DNA from: Gammaproteobacteria bacterium
Lineage (GTDB): Bacteria; Pseudomonadota; Gammaproteobacteria; GRL18
Assembly (NCBI GenBank): GCA_016744375.1
Contig: JADGEM010000010.1
Location: 18,609 to 82,608 of the forward strand
Direction of reading: 5' to 3'
DNA: 64,000 nt
The notes under the pieces were generated by a model. The model was not told where the DNA came from and did no database searches. It saw only the letters and a program-made list of their open reading frames with translations. Shown one piece after another: positions 19,553-29,180 of the stretch. The position numbers were made by a program, and so were the translations under genes. Within the stretch, counting starts at the first letter, position 1, and every line of letters begins with the position of its first letter.

Positions 19553-22168
19553 CTATTGCATGATAAGACTAAAATTAGGATCACCATAAAAAATATAGGA
19601 TAAATAGGTTGGATCCCCGGTTTCATAAAATAGTTTTCGAGTTTTTTTAACAGCCTGTGCAACATTGGCTGGATGTTCTTCTAAATCATTGAGTATATAT
19701 TGATAAAACTGAATACTAAATCGACTTGCACCATGGTCACCGACTGGCCATAAAGCCCCAATATAGCCACTGGCACCAGACTCAAGCATTGCAGGAGCCC
19801 ACCCATCAACCATATTGGCAATGCGATGAGACTGCCCGACAATACACGAATTAATAAAATACAAGGGATGAACATTCGAACGTGATGCGATCATTCCCTT
19901 CCAGGTATCCAGATCCAGAGCCTGACTTTCTAGATACAGACTGTATTCATAAACATCATCAAAATTTTTCTTAATCATGCCATGGCCTGAAAAATGCACA
20001 ATACCGCCGGGATTATTGGCAAAGAAATTTTTAACGGATGTGTAAGTTCCCGGTATTTTCTGAAACTGCTGAAACTGGCTCAGACTTTCAATCTCTTTTT
20101 TTTGCCATGGAAGACTTGCCTGCTGCTGATTTTCTGGAGCAATGACAAACAGTTTTTTTACTTTTAGCGACAATGGCGGCTTTTCTTCCACCTGATTATT
20201 TTCAGCCACATGCCAACGTGCAACATTATAGTTAACACCAATAAAATCATGCTCTTCAGAATTATCTGGACGTATCGGCTTCATTAATTCCCAGGGTAAT
20301 ACAGGATTATTAGTGTAAATCTGAATGGAATTAAATTGCTCTTTTTTGTGATCAATCAGCTTCCAATAGACCTCTTTAAATATTTTCGGCGCAAATTTTT
20401 TATAGAGCTCTTTACCAAAACCATTCATTAAAAAAATTGCCTGTTCTTTTATCGCAGGATCAGAATGCATTTCATCAGCAACAGCAACACCACGGGGTAT
20501 ACTGCGGGAGAATTTTGCATATTTACTGTTTAGCCAATGTGACAGCTTGGGAACAGTTTTATATTCATATGACATTGGCTGAAGATAGGGAGAAATTATT
20601 GTTATAGCTGTGGAACTGGAGCGATCTGCATTAGTCATCTCTCTGACTAAAATCGTCAGATCAGCAGGTTCATTAAGTCCACTGATTTTAATCAATTTTT
20701 TTTCAACAGACTTCTGTACGGCGATATTCGCTATAGGCTGAGGTGTCGTTGGACTCATTTTTTCAGCAAGCTTTGGATTGAGAATTCTAATCTCACGGGA
20801 CACCCGACTGATAAACTGGCCTTTGTAAATATAGGAAACATAAATTTTGGATAAAAAGCTAACTTCCGGCATTTCCTGAGCCTTAAGTTTAAACAATGCT
20901 ACAGTTGAATCCCCCTTTTTTTTCAAATGAATAGAGCGAATATTTCCATCTTTAATATTAAAGCCAGATGCATTAAGCACCACATCAATATTCCAGCCAT
21001 CAGCCTCTGATTCAGGTAATTGCAAACCTAAAGCGCCTGTTTCAGTTTTTACTGCAACAGACTCATTAACAGTGCCAATAATAACAGCGGGAGAAATAAG
21101 CTGTTCAGTTAACGAAACCATTACCATAATCTCTTGATCAATATTAATCTGTTTGGGTGCTTCAATAGTAGGGTAACGTGACAAAGTATGAGATTTGGGT
21201 TTATTAACCTCAGGCGATATGATAACTATTGGCTCAACCTCAGCAGCAACTTGTATGTTTTCTTCCTGTCTATAAGCAGTTATCTCTGCTATTGGATCAA
21301 GATCAGTAATTTTATATTTGTTATTTAATCTGGCAAATGATAGTTTCCATTTATCGATTGGCATCGCTTTTCCTGTTTTAAAACTGTATTGAATTTCTTT
21401 TTGTTTTAATTTTTTACTGATCACTGAATAATCTTTGTCAATACCTGCCGTCATTAATATTTTTTTCTTTTCCGATGATGTACGTTCTGAATTATCAATA
21501 AAAACCTGTTGCGCAGACAAACCAAGAGGGGTATGAGTTGATTGCTCAGAAGACCATTTTTTTTTATACCCTTTAAAAAGAAGATCTGTGTATTTTTCAG
21601 CTAAATCAAATTCACCTTGTTCAGCAGTAAGTGATGCCAGATTATTCAAAGTAATCAGGGTATCAATATGATCAGGACCAAAGTACTCATTACGCAGCTT
21701 ATAGACTTTTTTGTTAATTAAAATTGCTTTTGTTTTCTTACCCTGAAGCATATAGATATCTGCGAGTTCAGATAGATTTTCAATTGATTTAATATGAGAT
21801 TGATCAAAACGGTCATTAACCATTTTGCTGATTTTTAGAGCCAGTACAGATGCTTCTGAATATCTTTTTTTATAAACATAAAAACGCATTAAACTTTGTA
21901 GGCTAACAATTTGAAAAACTATATTTGGTTGATTGAGTAACGTTGAGAGTTCTATAGCTTTATTTGCCTGTTCTTCAGCTTGATCAAAATTCTTTTTTAA
22001 AAAATGAGAATGATACCCAGCAATAGCCTTGAACCATTGTTTCTTAATCGAAACGTCTGCATAGACGCTGTTATTGAATAATAATAAAATAATAAACAAT
22101 GCCATGAATAAGATCTTAGAATGGCTTGAGTATTCACAGTAATTTTTCAGTTTTCTATTCATCATCAT
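19553..22168 (-). CDS. Exported TPR-CHAT domain caspase-like protein
   Basis: Signal peptide, TPR-like N-terminus, CHAT motifs IVHFSGHG and FINSCIVGQ, ESGASGYIGALWPV. Confidence 0.88.
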   Translation of the reverse strand: MMMNRKLKNYCEYSSHSKILFMALFIILLLFNNSVYADVSIKKQWFKAIAGYHSHFLKKNFDQAEEQANKAIELSTLLNQPNIVFQIVSLQSLMRFYVYKKRYSEASVLALKISKMVNDRFDQSHIKSIENLSELADIYMLQGKKTKAILINKKVYKLRNEYFGPDHIDTLITLNNLASLTAEQGEFDLAEKYTDLLFKGYKKKWSSEQSTHTPLGLSAQQVFIDNSERTSSEKKKILMTAGIDKDYSVISKKLKQKEIQYSFKTGKAMPIDKWKLSFARLNNKYKITDLDPIAEITAYRQEENIQVAAEVEPIVIISPEVNKPKSHTLSRYPTIEAPKQINIDQEIMVMVSLTEQLISPAVIIGTVNESVAVKTETGALGLQLPESEADGWNIDVVLNASGFNIKDGNIRSIHLKKKGDSTVALFKLKAQEMPEVSFLSKIYVSYIYKGQFISRVSREIRILNPKLAEKMSPTTPQPIANIAVQKSVEKKLIKISGLNEPADLTILVREMTNADRSSSTAITIISPYLQPMSYEYKTVPKLSHWLNSKYAKFSRSIPRGVAVADEMHSDPAIKEQAIFLMNGFGKELYKKFAPKIFKEVYWKLIDHKKEQFNSIQIYTNNPVLPWELMKPIRPDNSEEHDFIGVNYNVARWHVAENNQVEEKPPLSLKVKKLFVIAPENQQQASLPWQKKEIESLSQFQQFQKIPGTYTSVKNFFANNPGGIVHFSGHGMIKKNFDDVYEYSLYLESQALDLDTWKGMIASRSNVHPLYFINSCIVGQSHRIANMVDGWAPAMLESGASGYIGALWPVGDHGASRFSIQFYQYILNDLEEHPANVAQAVKKTRKLFYETGDPTYLSYIFYGDPNFSLIMQ

Positions 22169-23168
22169 TCAGCATTGAGTTGATATCTACAGGCGGATAA
22201 ACTCCTTGAGCCATTGCATCAATATCAAGACTCATTGCACGCAGAGCCAGAAACTTCTGCATCCCGGGCCCCTCCAGCCGTTCAGATAAAGTTAACAGGT
22301 TTACTATCAGAGACTCAATCAAAACAAGAGCCTGTTGTTGATTAGGTTCAGATGATACAAATTCCAAAGGAGATTGCGCCATATTTTCCGCAATTTTTTT
22401 TAATCGCTTCGGAGCAACCGGATGTGTGGTTGTTTTTAGATAATGTGCCCATTCTTTTTCATCCATCAAGGCGGAATAAGGCGTCCATAGAATAGAAGCA
22501 ACGCTGAAAAAATGAGCCATCCCTCCAGGGAAAGTTCCTATGCGGCGAAACACTAAATTGGCAAATGTATCAGCCTGAGATTCATTACTGCGTATCTGTT
22601 CCGCGGTATTTCCTGCATGATAACCTTGGTGCTGATAAAGCACATGACCAACCTCATGTGCCATAATCCATAATAAAGCACTTTTGAGACATTTCTGAGA
22701 GACATCATCCACATAAGAATTCAGTGTTGGATCCAGAGGCAACCCTAATGCTTGTAAGGGGCCTGTTGGTTTCCCATCAGGGAAGTCATCAGGACGGTAT
22801 TTGAGCAAAGAAATATAGTCAAACAAGGGTTGGCCTGTTTCTTTTTTATATTCCAGCCAGGCAGCAGCCTGACAGACATCATCCAGAAATTTAACGGCTT
22901 CAATAGGAATCACTACATTTTTTTCAGCAGGATAAGAATAAAAATCAAAAAACTGCTTATTTTCACCCCGTAATGGGAAATCCAGCGTTATACCTGTTAA
23001 CTTTCTATACTCATCATTAGAAAGTTTTTCCTCAATGACATGTTTATAGTTGTAACGAATATTTTCTGAATACGGTTTATAAGTGCGCTCTAAAACAGCC
23101 TGGTCATATAATTGAATTGTTGCTGAATAGAGGCAGACAGGGGAAAAAATAAAAATTGTTAATAGCAT
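22155..23168 (-). CDS. Exported zinc metallopeptidase, M48-like (HExxH)
   Basis: MAHEVGHVLYQHQ ... NESQADTFANLV; start moved to internal Met with a signal peptide (MLLTIFIFSPVCLYSA); ORF track start is 23294. Confidence 0.8.
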   Translation of the reverse strand: MLLTIFIFSPVCLYSATIQLYDQAVLERTYKPYSENIRYNYKHVIEEKLSNDEYRKLTGITLDFPLRGENKQFFDFYSYPAEKNVVIPIEAVKFLDDVCQAAAWLEYKKETGQPLFDYISLLKYRPDDFPDGKPTGPLQALGLPLDPTLNSYVDDVSQKCLKSALLWIMAHEVGHVLYQHQGYHAGNTAEQIRSNESQADTFANLVFRRIGTFPGGMAHFFSVASILWTPYSALMDEKEWAHYLKTTTHPVAPKRLKKIAENMAQSPLEFVSSEPNQQQALVLIESLIVNLLTLSERLEGPGMQKFLALRAMSLDIDAMAQGVYPPVDINSMLNDDE

Positions 23169-23197
23169 GCTTTTAAGTAAAATAGGCCGATGTATTT

Positions 23198-23290
23198 TAG
23201 CTAGTGCCCATCCGTAAATTGCTGTTTTTTTACCTCCCCCTTTTTCAAAGGGGGAGGCTAAGAGACTAATAAACGGATGAACACTAGCTA
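23198..23290. mobile_element. MITE-like palindromic element with about 20-bp imperfect terminal inverted repeats and an inner hairpin
   Basis: tagctagtgcccatccgtaaatt / aataaacggatgaacactagcta; inner cctcccccttt-ttc-aaagggggagg. Confidence 0.7.
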
Positions 23291-23397
23291 TCATTACAAC
23301 TCTCCCGTTATCAACAATTCCATAACATAGTTATAGCTAAAGAATTAATAAATTATGTAGGATTTTCCTGAAAAAAAGGTCTTCTGTGAATTTATAT

Positions 23398-24777
23398 TCA
23401 AGGTTTACGAAAAAAAATAAAGTCCCCACCATTATCTCCTGATTTTTTAACCGCATTGTATTCCGGAGTTTGTTCAGCATCACTTTTTACTTTTCTTAGT
23501 ATTCCTGGAAATAATGATGTCGTATCACTGGCTTTTTCGATACTATTGAGAGCTTGAATAAATGCTGAAGCAAATATGGAGTGATTATTATCCCCACCCG
23601 AATCCAGTACCGGTTCAAGCCCTCCCGATGTCATAACTTTTCTGGATTTTTTTTTATCCATCTTTTCAAAATAATCAGGCTTATTTACATTCATTACAAT
23701 ACCAGCGCCTCTCTCACGTGTAATAACTCCAGAATAACAGCTATCTGAAACTAATAAGATATGTCTTGCAGGAATAGCTTTCAGAGAACTTGTAATTGAA
23801 CTGCTGGATATCCATTTGGCTGGATTATCACGACGAGCATCAACAGGCCACCAGTAACCCTCATCAGCTTCTTTGTCGAGAAAGCCATGACCGGCATAAT
23901 AAATCAACAAATGATCCTCAAATTTTAATAGTTGCCGATATTGGTAAAGGTTCGAAATAATATCATCTTCACTGGCATCCACTAATAAAGTAACTTCAAA
24001 ACCAAAATCATCGGAGAGTATTTTATTAATGGCTTGTGCATCCCAAACAGAACTTTGTAAAGGTTTAACATATTGGTATTTATTATTACCGATGATTAGA
24101 GCATAATACTTACCTTCTGGTTTAAAGTTGATGTCATCATCCATTTTCTGTACTATCTGTCCAACAATAGAAAAAGATGGTATTACCGCCTGCTGCCAAT
24201 GTGCATGATTAATAAGAAATGCATTTAATCCTTTTGTACTTAAATCATCAACCCAGTTTGACACACCCAAAAAATCAACATAGCCTGTTAATACTACTTT
24301 AGTTTTCTCACCCTGCTCATACAATGTTGATTCACCAAAATGATGGATTAGACCCACTTCACCAGCATTCATCAGTCTAAATAAAACTTTGTTCTTGGCT
24401 GCATAAAATGTATTTTTCCACATAAAATATTTTCCTGGCATAAAATCATATTCATACATGTAAGTAATTTTATTTTCAATATCGGATAGTATTTTATACT
24501 CCAGGATCCCAGGTGCTGTAGAAAGCAATTTCTCTGGGAAATGAGTCATTAAAAACCAGACTTTATCAATCGGGGAATCAATGATATAGGTCATTTTATA
24601 GGCTTTACCAGAAAACTTTCCTGAAGCAATAGGCACTATTTCAATATTATCACTTCGCTGTGTTCCAGAATATTTTTTAATTTGTTTATTCTGTATAGAA
24701 CAGGAATGTACAAAATATATAAAGAAGCCCGCAGTCAAAAAGAAAAAAATCAGATATTTAATGACGATTATTTTCAT
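23398..24777 (-). CDS. Putative lipoprotein with SRPBCC/START-like domain and C14 caspase-like domain
   Basis: Hydrophobic N-terminus with FVHSC; SRPBCC-like region; YYAGHGFLD and SDSCYSG catalytic motifs. Confidence 0.85.
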   Translation of the reverse strand: MKIIVIKYLIFFFLTAGFFIYFVHSCSIQNKQIKKYSGTQRSDNIEIVPIASGKFSGKAYKMTYIIDSPIDKVWFLMTHFPEKLLSTAPGILEYKILSDIENKITYMYEYDFMPGKYFMWKNTFYAAKNKVLFRLMNAGEVGLIHHFGESTLYEQGEKTKVVLTGYVDFLGVSNWVDDLSTKGLNAFLINHAHWQQAVIPSFSIVGQIVQKMDDDINFKPEGKYYALIIGNNKYQYVKPLQSSVWDAQAINKILSDDFGFEVTLLVDASEDDIISNLYQYRQLLKFEDHLLIYYAGHGFLDKEADEGYWWPVDARRDNPAKWISSSSITSSLKAIPARHILLVSDSCYSGVITRERGAGIVMNVNKPDYFEKMDKKKSRKVMTSGGLEPVLDSGGDNNHSIFASAFIQALNSIEKASDTTSLFPGILRKVKSDAEQTPEYNAVKKSGDNGGDFIFFRKP

Positions 24778-27700
24778 AGCGTACTCAAATTACCTCTTTT
24801 CAGGTTAATTTGCCGATAAATTTCACTGCCTATTTTTTCTGCCAATACTTCTGGACTTATATCTCTACCTCCTGATAAATTGACTATTATTTTTTTATTA
24901 TTTATTTTTTTTCTGTTACGCCCTAGAGAGAGCTGGACTTGCAGGCTGGTATCTGTATATTGGTAAATTCCTCTTGCAGTGATAGCTTCAGGAAAAACAT
25001 CAACATCCATATAGGTAATATTCTGATTCAGAGTATTGCTTTGTTTTTGTTTATAATAATTTTGTTCACGAAAGTAAGCCCTTAGATATTCAGAGAGATT
25101 TAAATCATCAACTAATGTTTCTTTATTCATAAAAGCAGGTTTTAAAAGAATGGATTTCTTGATTGAAAGCGGGACACTAGCTCTATCTTGACGCTCAATA
25201 AGACCAATAGTAAAACTTTCTGAAAATCCCGGTGATGCAATTCTTGGTCTTTGTATGCCACCTATTTCCATCGCCAGTTCTGGAACAGTATCAGCTGCAT
25301 AATGAATCAACTCACTAACATCAATTTCTATTTCTTTTTTTAATGCTGCCCCTTTGATGCCTTGAAGCAGGGCATACGTCATTAAACCTTGTTCAAATTG
25401 ACTGGCTTCATAACTTACAGAATTAGCAGCACTGCCCATTAATACATGCAGACCGGTACGATCTTTCATTTGTTCAATCGCCCGGATCTGACCTGATGAA
25501 ATTTCACGTGTTTCGGAAAAAGAATTTGCCAAGGAACCAGCAGCACAGGTATCAAGTAGCATGACTTGTTTTTGAATCGGTGTTGATTTTAGCCAATGAG
25601 TCAATTCATTGCCGGAAATCATTAAATGTTTAACAATTTCAGGATCCGTCAAATCAACCGAACCCGCTTCTGCCGTCAAATAATAATAATCATCTTTTAT
25701 GGATAAACCATGGCCTGCCAGATAGATCACCAGGATATCCCAGGGTTTCGCTTCTTTTAATTGTTCAAAAGCCTGAACAAATGCTTCCTTTGTGGGTTGA
25801 ATTGAACCATCAGCTGTAGTGGTTGTTAATAATTTTATATTGACACGCTCTGCACCAAATAATTTTTTTGCTCCCAGAGTCAATGCTTTATTAAAATCCA
25901 CTGCATCTTTTGCAGCATAGCGCAAATCAATCCGAGTACCTTGATAATCTGAGATACCAGCAACTACAGCCCACAATGTCGGTGTCATATCCTGATCAAT
26001 TTTATCCGGTGTAAAAATGACACCTACCCCTCGACTGGAAAGATAGTTTTCATCATTATAGGCAAATACCTCAACCGTATTTTCTTCTCCAGGTATCAGA
26101 AAAGGATGTTCATATAAGTCATATTTAATCGTCATACTATGATCAGAACTCGACTGTGCAAAAGCTCGGGCATCTGAGCTTACCTCTTTGTTATTGACAA
26201 GAATAACGACCCGGCCGATACCACCACCTTGATCAGTCAGCTGAATATTTATTATTTTATTTTTTTCTCCACTCCATGAGGTAATGACTTTAGGGTAAAG
26301 CCTGGGAGCATTGAAAGAGTCCACATTCTTAATCGGTTCTGAATTATTGTCCACAACCTTTGCTAATAATGACGGTTCGTAATAGCGTTGCTTCAACTGT
26401 GACAGCTTGATTGTTTCCCGACCTATCACCCAGTGAAGTCCAGATATATCGCCGCCATTAGATGCATCATAACGCCCTTTTTGATCAAAGACAGCCCAAC
26501 TGCTATCATTAAAACCAATTAGAGACATTAGATTTCTGCCACTACCAACATCCCAGATCTGTGTTTTTTGATCGGAGCCAGATGAGAACAAGTAGTGACC
26601 ATCATTCGAAAAGACCAAATCAATTATAATCTTAGTCTGGCTGCTAAATGTTTTTAATATTTTCTTTGATTTTAAATCCCAAAGCTGAATGTTATTATTA
26701 ATACCTGCCACAGCAAGCGTTTGACCATCCGGTGAAAATTCAAGTGAATAGATCACCCCCAGTGTATTGTTCAAAGACAGAACATGTTTATTTGTTTTAA
26801 GATTATGTATCAGAATATCTTCCCCACGATTGCCAGCAGAGGAAACCAGCTGGCCATCCGGTGAAACAGCAATTGCATAAATCTCCTTTACATGTCCCTG
26901 AAAACGATGAATTAATTCACCATTGTGAGTTTCTCGGAGTGATAAATCTGAACCGTTGGCACTGATAAATGACTGCGCACCCGGAGTATAAGCAACAGCT
27001 TCAATACGATTAGAAAACTTTCTATGCCATAATTCAGAATCAGATGGTGAATCCCCGGAGAGAGAGAACATCCATAAGACACCATCATCATCACCCAGAA
27101 TCAGTTGCTTATTATCAGGTGAGAAAGCAATGGTTTTTACCCCTTTCTCCGAACGTTTTATTGTCCTGAGAATACTTCCTGTCCTGACATTCCAAACAAT
27201 AGTAACACCATCACGTGCAGCAGTTGCTGCCATTGTATTGTTTGGTGAAAAAGCAACACTGCGAACTTCATCCTTATGACCTTTTAAATGATGAATCATC
27301 ATTCCAGATTGCAAATCCCATAGATAGGCAGAATGATCCCAACTGCCTGTAATAAGATAACGACCACTGTCAGACATTGCCAAAGAGCTGACCCATTTTG
27401 ATTTATTTGCAAACCGCTTTTCTTCTTGATTCAGATCTATTTTATAAATGCTTAATGCTTCGCTCTTGTTGAACAAAACAGTGTTATTATCAATATAAAG
27501 AATTGTTTCAATTCTATCTTTTTGATTGAATTGAGCCGATTGAATAATTTTATTTGTATTGAGATCCCAGATACGAATTGAATGATCCTTACTGCTGGAA
27601 ACAAATTGGCGGGCATCAGGTGAGAAATCCAAAGCCGTAATATTATCACTATGCCCTGTAAATTTATGAATTATTTTCTGGGTTTTAATATGACTCAGCC

Positions 27701-28514
27701 AGATATTATTATCCATATCACCTGTCAGCAGGTATTTCCCATCTCGAGAAATAGCTGAAGCTGAAATACCTGCAGGATGCTCTGGAAAAATTTTTGAGAC
27801 GTCATGAGCATCGAGCCCAATCAGCATGGCCTTATTTTTACTTATTACAATTATTGACTGACCATCTGGAGTAAATTGTATTTTTTTTATAATTCCAGAA
27901 GTTCTTTGAAGGATTTTATTTTGTGTGGAATGCTTTACATCATGTTTCACTGGCCAGACTTTAATTGATTTATCAAATCCCCCTGAAATTATTTTTTTTT
28001 CATCAGGTGACAAGGTAATTGATTTAATTATATCACTATGGCCCAAATATTCTGTTTCAATTTTACCCGTTACTGTTGACCACTGATAAATAACATGGTC
28101 ACTGCCACCACTGAATAGTGTTTTTCCATCATGTGATAAGGCCAGAGCAAGAGTGCTTATCCCCTCATTTTGACCTTGATTGCTGAATTTTCTGATTTGC
28201 CTGCCATTTTTAATATCCCATAAACGAATCGTATTATCCCAACTGCTGGTGGCCAAGAATTTTCCATTGCCTGAAACTGTCATTGTTATAATAGGGCTGC
28301 CATGTAATAGCTTAACAACCAGTTCCGGTTTATGAGATTTTAAAATTTTATAGGGGCTTGAATCAGCACCGTACTTGTCCTGCTCAGGAATTTCTGAGCA
28401 GGACAAACAAAGAAGAAGTGTGAGAAAGATGACTATTTTTTTTTTTGACAAAGACAGCAAGAATGACCTTGTAAGCCAACGTTTAATCATCATTCTGACT
28501 GATATAGACATCAT
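24774..28514 (-). CDS. Putative lipoprotein with WD40 repeats and C14 caspase-like domain
   Basis: LLCLSCSE lipobox-like; many WD40 units (e.g. SSSKDHSIRIWDLNTNK); YLAGHGLS and LDTCAAGS. Confidence 0.92.
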   Translation of the reverse strand: MMSISVRMMIKRWLTRSFLLSLSKKKIVIFLTLLLCLSCSEIPEQDKYGADSSPYKILKSHKPELVVKLLHGSPIITMTVSGNGKFLATSSWDNTIRLWDIKNGRQIRKFSNQGQNEGISTLALALSHDGKTLFSGGSDHVIYQWSTVTGKIETEYLGHSDIIKSITLSPDEKKIISGGFDKSIKVWPVKHDVKHSTQNKILQRTSGIIKKIQFTPDGQSIIVISKNKAMLIGLDAHDVSKIFPEHPAGISASAISRDGKYLLTGDMDNNIWLSHIKTQKIIHKFTGHSDNITALDFSPDARQFVSSSKDHSIRIWDLNTNKIIQSAQFNQKDRIETILYIDNNTVLFNKSEALSIYKIDLNQEEKRFANKSKWVSSLAMSDSGRYLITGSWDHSAYLWDLQSGMMIHHLKGHKDEVRSVAFSPNNTMAATAARDGVTIVWNVRTGSILRTIKRSEKGVKTIAFSPDNKQLILGDDDGVLWMFSLSGDSPSDSELWHRKFSNRIEAVAYTPGAQSFISANGSDLSLRETHNGELIHRFQGHVKEIYAIAVSPDGQLVSSAGNRGEDILIHNLKTNKHVLSLNNTLGVIYSLEFSPDGQTLAVAGINNNIQLWDLKSKKILKTFSSQTKIIIDLVFSNDGHYLFSSGSDQKTQIWDVGSGRNLMSLIGFNDSSWAVFDQKGRYDASNGGDISGLHWVIGRETIKLSQLKQRYYEPSLLAKVVDNNSEPIKNVDSFNAPRLYPKVITSWSGEKNKIINIQLTDQGGGIGRVVILVNNKEVSSDARAFAQSSSDHSMTIKYDLYEHPFLIPGEENTVEVFAYNDENYLSSRGVGVIFTPDKIDQDMTPTLWAVVAGISDYQGTRIDLRYAAKDAVDFNKALTLGAKKLFGAERVNIKLLTTTTADGSIQPTKEAFVQAFEQLKEAKPWDILVIYLAGHGLSIKDDYYYLTAEAGSVDLTDPEIVKHLMISGNELTHWLKSTPIQKQVMLLDTCAAGSLANSFSETREISSGQIRAIEQMKDRTGLHVLMGSAANSVSYEASQFEQGLMTYALLQGIKGAALKKEIEIDVSELIHYAADTVPELAMEIGGIQRPRIASPGFSESFTIGLIERQDRASVPLSIKKSILLKPAFMNKETLVDDLNLSEYLRAYFREQNYYKQKQSNTLNQNITYMDVDVFPEAITARGIYQYTDTSLQVQLSLGRNRKKINNKKIIVNLSGGRDISPEVLAEKIGSEIYRQINLKRGNLSTL

Positions 28515-29166
28515 AGTTTTGACAAATATTACATTTGATACTCACTTCAGCACCTTTATCAAGAATATTCCAGTGAGACATTTCATTTTCTTTTATTGAT
28601 TTATCTTTCTCAGACCCATCTTCATCTGAATTAATCACAATAATTTCTACTGATGGTTTTTTGCTATTGCTGTTACCCGATGAATTATTATTCCCATTAA
28701 TGGCTTCAGCATGCATCATCACCGTAGGTTTGAGGACAGCTGTTTTGGTAATCATTAGATGAGACTTTATAAATGGTTTGCCTCCTCTGCTGTTTGCTGT
28801 CTTTTTCTGCCGCTTATAGATTAATGACAATTTTCTAATGTTTTCTTCAGATGGCTTAATGCGTAACACACACATTTTTTGGCTTGTAACAATTAAGTAC
28901 TTATTTTTTTTATCAAACTGACAATTATTTGTCAAAATTGAAACATCCAACAAATCAATTTCTGGTAAAAAGAAAGAAAACACTTCCTGAATGCCATCTA
29001 AAAAACCATTAAAAGGTAATGGGGACCCATTTAAAATGCTTTGCTTAACAGCTTCTTTAGAATATTTGTTCGACTCATTTGAGTGAGTTAGATTGAGACT
29101 AAGGACAGCCATATAGACAACACTGAGTACACCCAGACCAATAAAAAATTTCTTTTTATTGTCCAT
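28483..29166 (-). CDS. Membrane-anchored hypothetical protein
   Basis: N-terminal TM helix; no recognised domain; overlaps the WD40-caspase gene start. Confidence 0.6.
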   Translation of the reverse strand: MDNKKKFFIGLGVLSVVYMAVLSLNLTHSNESNKYSKEAVKQSILNGSPLPFNGFLDGIQEVFSFFLPEIDLLDVSILTNNCQFDKKNKYLIVTSQKMCVLRIKPSEENIRKLSLIYKRQKKTANSRGGKPFIKSHLMITKTAVLKPTVMMHAEAINGNNNSSGNSNSKKPSVEIIVINSDEDGSEKDKSIKENEMSHWNILDKGAEVSIKCNICQNYDVYISQNDD

Positions 29167-29180
29167 TATTATATCTCCAC

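Noticed and set aside
23169-23294. N-terminal 42 aa of the 379-aa ORF
   Set aside because: Translation of the palindromic element; the signal peptide begins at the internal Met.
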